NCBI GenBank assembly: GCA_003485905.1
Contig: DNHK01000059.1
Span: forward strand, 1-9,667
Source: Gammaproteobacteria bacterium
GTDB taxonomy: Bacteria; Pseudomonadota; Gammaproteobacteria; Arenicellales; Arenicellaceae
DNA: 9,667 nt
Reading direction: 5' to 3'
Shown here: one piece after another, positions 6,609 to 9,667 of the stretch
Layout of the letters: each line of letters begins with the position of its first letter
How positions within the stretch are numbered: position 1 is the first letter of the stretch
Made by a program: the position numbers and the translations under genes
The notes under the pieces: model-generated
Database searches by the model: none
Told to the model about the DNA's origin: nothing
The model's input: only the letters and a program-made list of their open reading frames with translations

Positions 6609-7263
6609 CTGTCTCACCTTTAAAGTAGCTTTTAATTTGCATCGCTATTCCATTGCAAGCGCTGGACTGCACTCGAGCAATTATAGGAATAGGCACGATT
6701 ATCGCAGGTAGATATGAAGTCCCTTCGGCGCTTACAGAAATTTGATCGATTTCTCGATTTTCTTCAATATCCCATATTGACACCTCGTACCCAGATTCAT
6801 TGGTCCAAATACCCATGCCATAGCACCCGGCAAATCCAGGCGCAATTGCACAGCTCATCGAACCAGACTGATCCGTAGTCTCGGTGGACCCATCAACCCA
6901 GACAACATATCGCAAATTCATCGCGTTTAACCGTTCGCGCACTGTCGGTCTATTCATCATATACAGCATAGCTTCGATTTTGATGGGCGCTATCCTCGGC
7001 TCAAGCCACGGATAGAGCTCGTCTGATAACACCGTCTCACTAATAACTTGCAGACCATCACGGCCAACGTCATTTGCAACACACGACACCAAATCGTATT
7101 CGGTGTTGTAACTGCTTCCATGTCGGCGTCCAAGAACAGCAACGGCATCAGTACTGTCTAAGACGACCGTCTCAATGCGATTTTCTTCGACTCGCACGGT
7201 TGAACAGCCAACTAACGCCATTACACATGCCAACATAACTAAGTCTTTAATCATTCGGTTCAT
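6592..7263 (-). CDS. Lipoprotein of unknown function (second of the pair)
   Basis: A 223-residue lipoprotein I cannot assign to a named family. The signal peptide ends in lipobox LVGC with the acylated Cys at residue 20; Ser at +2 and no Asp suggest outer-membrane sorting by Lol. The mature domain has a mixed alpha/beta look: SDELYPWLEPR (80-90), then a helix RPTVRERLNAMNLRYVVWVDG (105-125), a Cys-containing Gly-rich segment (Cys138, Cys147), YEVSIWDIEENREID, and a hydrophobic stretch AIIVPIPIIARV (187-198). Four periplasmic cysteines (61, 138, 147, 203) could give two disulfides. The frame opens 11 codons further upstream, but the ATG at 7263 overlaps the stop of the preceding gene as ATGA, has GGAG eight bases before it and gives a clean signal peptide. 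Translation is therefore probably coupled on both sides. Confidence 0.85.
   Translation of the reverse strand: MNRMIKDLVMLACVMALVGCSTVRVEENRIETVVLDSTDAVAVLGRRHGSSYNTEYDLVSCVANDVGRDGLQVISETVLSDELYPWLEPRIAPIKIEAMLYMMNRPTVRERLNAMNLRYVVWVDGSTETTDQSGSMSCAIAPGFAGCYGMGIWTNESGYEVSIWDIEENREIDQISVSAEGTSYLPAIIVPIPIIARVQSSACNGIAMQIKSYFKGETGETPN
7260..7263 (-). promoter_or_regulatory. ATGA stop-start overlap coupling the two lipoprotein genes
   Basis: ATG of the second lipoprotein (7263-7261) shares bases with the TGA of the first (7262-7260). The GGAG ribosome site for the second lies within the end of the first. This fixes the start of the second gene and points to coupled, roughly equal translation. 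Confidence 0.8.
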
Positions 7264-7880
7264 GGGGATAGCTCCGCGCCCTGATCGTCCAGCCAAGATT
7301 TAAAACCAATATCACGTGGTAAGCCCAGAATTATATTGGCACCTAGATCGCGAACCGCCACACGCACGGCTTCACCAAAGATCGAACCCCTGCTGGACAT
7401 AAATCGCTGGTCAGATTTTCCGTAAGCGGTAACAGCCCAATCTGTTATTTCACGCCCTGCGCTATCAGAAATCCGTATGGAATACTTGGCCCATACCTCG
7501 AGTACTTCCACGCTCGTTTCAGCGGGTAATGCGTATTGAAAATCTTCCAACCTAGGCTCGAACATTACATCAACATTTATTGATTCTGGTCGCGACTCGT
7601 ACTGCTCCAACGTAGTAAACATGCCGCCCAGAACATTGCCAAGAATCGCAGCCTGTGCCGCGCCTAGATCAACGGATTTCATGCCACGATCATCTCTACT
7701 CTCTTCATAGATATAATTGGCAAATTCCGGCGGTATAACGACACCTGCAGAATACGGATACTTCTCCAGTAAAGGAATAGGATATTCATCGGTTACAACC
7801 ACTGCGGTTCCTCCGCAGCCTGTCAACACAGCACAACACAGCAAGATGCAGATCTGGACTGTTTTAGCTATTTTATTCAT
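7260..7880 (-). CDS. Lipoprotein of unknown function (first of the pair)
   Basis: A 206-residue lipoprotein with no family name that I can give. Signal peptide with three extra cysteines (11, 15, 16) and lipobox LTGC, acylated Cys at 22; Gly at +2 suggests the outer membrane. In the mature part: SAGVVIPPEFANYIYEES (44-61), DLGAAQAAILGNVLGGMF (72-89, an amphipathic helix), a strand MFEPRLEDFQYALP, EVWAKYSIRISDSAGREITDW (strand-turn-strand), and a final helix EAVRVAVRDLGANIILGL. This beta-hairpin plus helix pattern is like small assembly lipoproteins that bind an envelope complex, but that is only a fold impression. ATG at 7880 follows the upstream VWA stop by 10 bases with no good ribosome site, so reinitiation is likely. 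Its stop overlaps the start of the next lipoprotein gene. Confidence 0.85.
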   Translation of the reverse strand: MNKIAKTVQICILLCCAVLTGCGGTAVVVTDEYPIPLLEKYPYSAGVVIPPEFANYIYEESRDDRGMKSVDLGAAQAAILGNVLGGMFTTLEQYESRPESINVDVMFEPRLEDFQYALPAETSVEVLEVWAKYSIRISDSAGREITDWAVTAYGKSDQRFMSSRGSIFGEAVRVAVRDLGANIILGLPRDIGFKSWLDDQGAELSP

Positions 7881-7890
7881 TTTTAGAATA

Positions 7891-8883
7891 TTAAAGACCG
7901 TTTAAACCTACAAATGTACCGCCATTACGCCAGGTTAACTCACGCATCAATGCGGCAAAACGAATGCTGCTTTCAGGCTGTGCTCGCTGCCCCATGTAAT
8001 AAACCGGAAAACCAATTGCATGAATGCGGACTCTGCGCTCACCATCTCGTCGTTCTCGATTAAGGCGATCAACCGCCGTTACAACGCGAGCCACTGAACC
8101 GCCGGTAAAGTCATCCCCAAAAACATAAAGACTAATTTTCTTATTCTCATCATAAAAGGAACGGATCGCGGCATCAATTCCTTCAACCGGGCTGCTATTA
8201 CTAAATGGCCTCCATGTTCGCAAACTACGAACAATTGCGGTGCGTCGCTCAGGCGTATCCGGAATCCATCGATCACGATACTGTCGAAACATATAATCGC
8301 CCATATCGTTCAGCACCTGAATTCCTTTAACATTCGGATACACATCCAGAGTGGCAACCACTTCATCGATAACCTTACGCCATGCAGCTGACTGCATACT
8401 ACCCGAGGTATCAATAATAAATACAATGTATTCACTATCTACGGGTATACCACCAACCAAATCTTTATTTTGAATTTCCTTATCTTGCAGAAGTCTCTCC
8501 ATTTCCTCAGTCATACTTTGGCGAGCAGCCAGCAACTTCTCAAGCTCACTTGATCTTTCATCTTCTTCCCCACCGCTATCATTCATGGCAGCGGCCATGG
8601 CATTAAATTGCTGGGTAAGAATCGCGATTTTTTCTAAATATTCTGACAACTGTTCTTGCTTAACCGTCATATCACGATTCAACACAGTCGTTTCACCACG
8701 TATTTCGAATAGCGCTGCTTGTAAATCAGCAACTCTCCCCTCTTCAGGCACCGCCTGTTCAAGCGAATGCGGTGGCATAGTCCGGGTAATCATCATTAAC
8801 AATACGATTGCCCCGAAACCGCAGCAAATAACGTCCAAAAAGGAAATGCTAGCGTCTTCTGATTGAGTTCTATTTTTCTTCAT
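7891..8883 (-). CDS. Membrane-anchored VWA-domain protein with ExbD/TolR-like helix
   Basis: A 330-residue protein of unknown role. Residues 1-13 are polar and basic; 14-33 (FLDVICCGFGAIVLLMMIT) form one transmembrane helix with Asp17 near its cytoplasmic start, the position and context of the proton-carrying Asp in ExbD, TolR, MotB and ZorB. Residues about 50-140 are Glu/Leu/Gln-rich and likely coiled coil. A von Willebrand factor A domain follows (152-330) on the periplasmic side: MIDAS motif DTSGSM (158-163), a second loop in which Ser231 replaces the usual Thr (NSSPVEGIDAA), and Asp257/Asp258 in FGDDFTGG. A VWA domain of this kind binds partner proteins through a metal ion. ATG at 8883 lies 12 bases after the preceding VWA stop with a weak ribosome site. 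The proton-motor idea is inference from the helix alone. Confidence 0.88.
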   Translation of the reverse strand: MKKNRTQSEDASISFLDVICCGFGAIVLLMMITRTMPPHSLEQAVPEEGRVADLQAALFEIRGETTVLNRDMTVKQEQLSEYLEKIAILTQQFNAMAAAMNDSGGEEDERSSELEKLLAARQSMTEEMERLLQDKEIQNKDLVGGIPVDSEYIVFIIDTSGSMQSAAWRKVIDEVVATLDVYPNVKGIQVLNDMGDYMFRQYRDRWIPDTPERRTAIVRSLRTWRPFSNSSPVEGIDAAIRSFYDENKKISLYVFGDDFTGGSVARVVTAVDRLNRERRDGERRVRIHAIGFPVYYMGQRAQPESSIRFAALMRELTWRNGGTFVGLNGL

Positions 8884-8895
8884 AGCATTTTGTAT

Positions 8896-9667
8896 CTAAG
8901 GCCAATCCGGTGCTGGACTCATAAAAGCACCATTCGTTATGACAGCTAATCGCCAAAATGCCGAAGCTGCAATCGGATCCCCTTCCATAGGTTGCAAAAT
9001 AGTATTCACTGGCACGCCCCGCGGAAGTCGCTCAATAGCTTCACGAAAAAACCCCATCCGTTGAGCCGCAGTCACCGTACCTTGTTTCGGATTCTCTCGC
9101 CCCTGTGTGGGCAACCCGTCTGTAACCAAAAAAACATTATCAGGCTGTGGCGACATAATTGCGGCTGCTTCAAAAATGGTTCGCAAGTTGGTACCCCCAG
9201 CCGGGATCCGATCACGCATATTAGCTACGGCATCATCCAGTTCACTTCTGTCACTAACCTCTAACCACTCGCCTTCAGTACCTGGCAGCGCGGACTCGTA
9301 ATCAGTGTTAAACAAGTATATTTGATACTGACTGGTTCTAGGTATACGGGACACAATCCATTCAACTGTATCCAACGCGCGTTGCCATTTGTGCGAACTG
9401 CGCTGTTCGGCATCGCTCATATTTCGACGTCGAATTACATTTACGATAGTTCTATCCAGCATGCTTCCAGATGCATCTACCAGAATAAGAATATTTCGGC
9501 CGCCAGTTTTAAGGCCGGTTAAATACTGGCGATCGCCTTCACCAAGAATAGCTCTAACGTAACTATCACCGGGATCCTCTCCCAGCTCACGTGTACGTTG
9601 TTCAAGCGCAGCAATTTCGGCTTGTAATTGTTCTATTGTATCGCCAGTCGCTATTGGATTCTCGGCT
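8896..9667 (-). CDS. VWA-domain protein (5' part of gene off window)
   Basis: The last 256 codons plus one base of a gene entering from the right edge. An ATG at 9462 lies in frame, but it falls inside the MIDAS motif, so it cannot be the start. Visible order, numbered from the edge: a short coiled coil (IEQLQAEIAALEQRTREL, 11-28), a linker with YVRAILGEGDRQYLTGL, then the VWA domain with VDASGSM (63-69), PAGGTNLRTIFEAA carrying the MIDAS Thr, and VFLVTDGLPTQG carrying the third metal Asp. All five MIDAS positions are present, so metal binding is likely. The coiled coil before the VWA domain mirrors the next gene, so the two may be paralogues, and this one may also have an N-terminal membrane helix outside the window. 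The product ends in SPAPDWP. First visible gene of the cluster. Confidence 0.9.
   Translation of the reverse strand, partial: AENPIATGDTIEQLQAEIAALEQRTRELGEDPGDSYVRAILGEGDRQYLTGLKTGGRNILILVDASGSMLDRTIVNVIRRRNMSDAEQRSSHKWQRALDTVEWIVSRIPRTSQYQIYLFNTDYESALPGTEGEWLEVSDRSELDDAVANMRDRIPAGGTNLRTIFEAAAIMSPQPDNVFLVTDGLPTQGRENPKQGTVTAAQRMGFFREAIERLPRGVPVNTILQPMEGDPIAASAFWRLAVITNGAFMSPAPDWP

Noticed and set aside
8896..9462. A complete VWA gene starting at ATG 9462
   Set aside because: This ATG codes for the Met of the MIDAS motif DASGSM; the frame stays open to the window edge with coiled-coil sequence, so the gene is longer.
8992..9522. Plus-strand open frames opposite the VWA genes and similar antisense frames elsewhere
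   Set aside because: They overlap strongly supported minus-strand genes, show no family features and have no ribosome sites of note.

Overview
The window looks like a chromosomal segment from a gammaproteobacterium. The evidence is a typical short gammaproteobacterial Fur, an Lgt close to the Escherichia coli protein, a GcvH of the bacterial lipoyl-protein type, and DUF4124/DUF4412-like exported proteins. By eye the GC content is moderate and even, and I see no insertion sequence, prophage, CRISPR array, tRNA or rRNA. A marine or Cellvibrionales-like host would fit, but that is a guess from style. All genes except one lie on the minus strand. No gene-free stretch exceeds about 205 bases.

Layout from left to right. 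(1) 1-1864, minus: lgt, then an exported DUF4124-like coiled-coil protein 4 bases downstream, then a 5'-3' exonuclease (PolA N-terminal/FEN type) that runs off the left edge. (2) 1865-2067: a divergent intergenic region with candidate promoters and a short palindrome. (3) 2068-2886, plus: an exported DUF4412-like protein. (4) 2887-3063: the gap between convergent genes, holding a long imperfect hairpin. (5) 3064-5073, minus: a PfkB-family sugar/nucleoside kinase, gcvH and fur, each apparently with its own leader. (6) 5175-9667, minus: a tight five-gene cluster continuing past the right edge. In transcription order it holds a VWA protein (partial), a second VWA protein with an N-terminal membrane anchor, two lipoproteins joined by an ATGA overlap, and an exported M48 zinc metalloprotease.

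The right-hand cluster is the most interesting part. The anchor helix of the second VWA protein carries an Asp in a PhePhe-like 'FLDV...LLMMIT' context, much like the proton-carrying helix of ExbD/TolR/MotB/ZorB proteins. The two VWA proteins, two lipoproteins and the protease overlap or lie within 12 bases of each other, so they are probably made together. I infer an envelope machine: an inner-membrane, possibly proton-driven, VWA module working with outer-membrane lipoproteins and a periplasmic protease. The predicted missing part, a MotA/TolQ/ExbB-like channel, would lie to the right of this window. Its function is not known to me.

The other genes are housekeeping: lipoprotein maturation (lgt, which would also modify the two lipoproteins here), glycine cleavage (gcvH), iron regulation (fur) and DNA metabolism (exonuclease).
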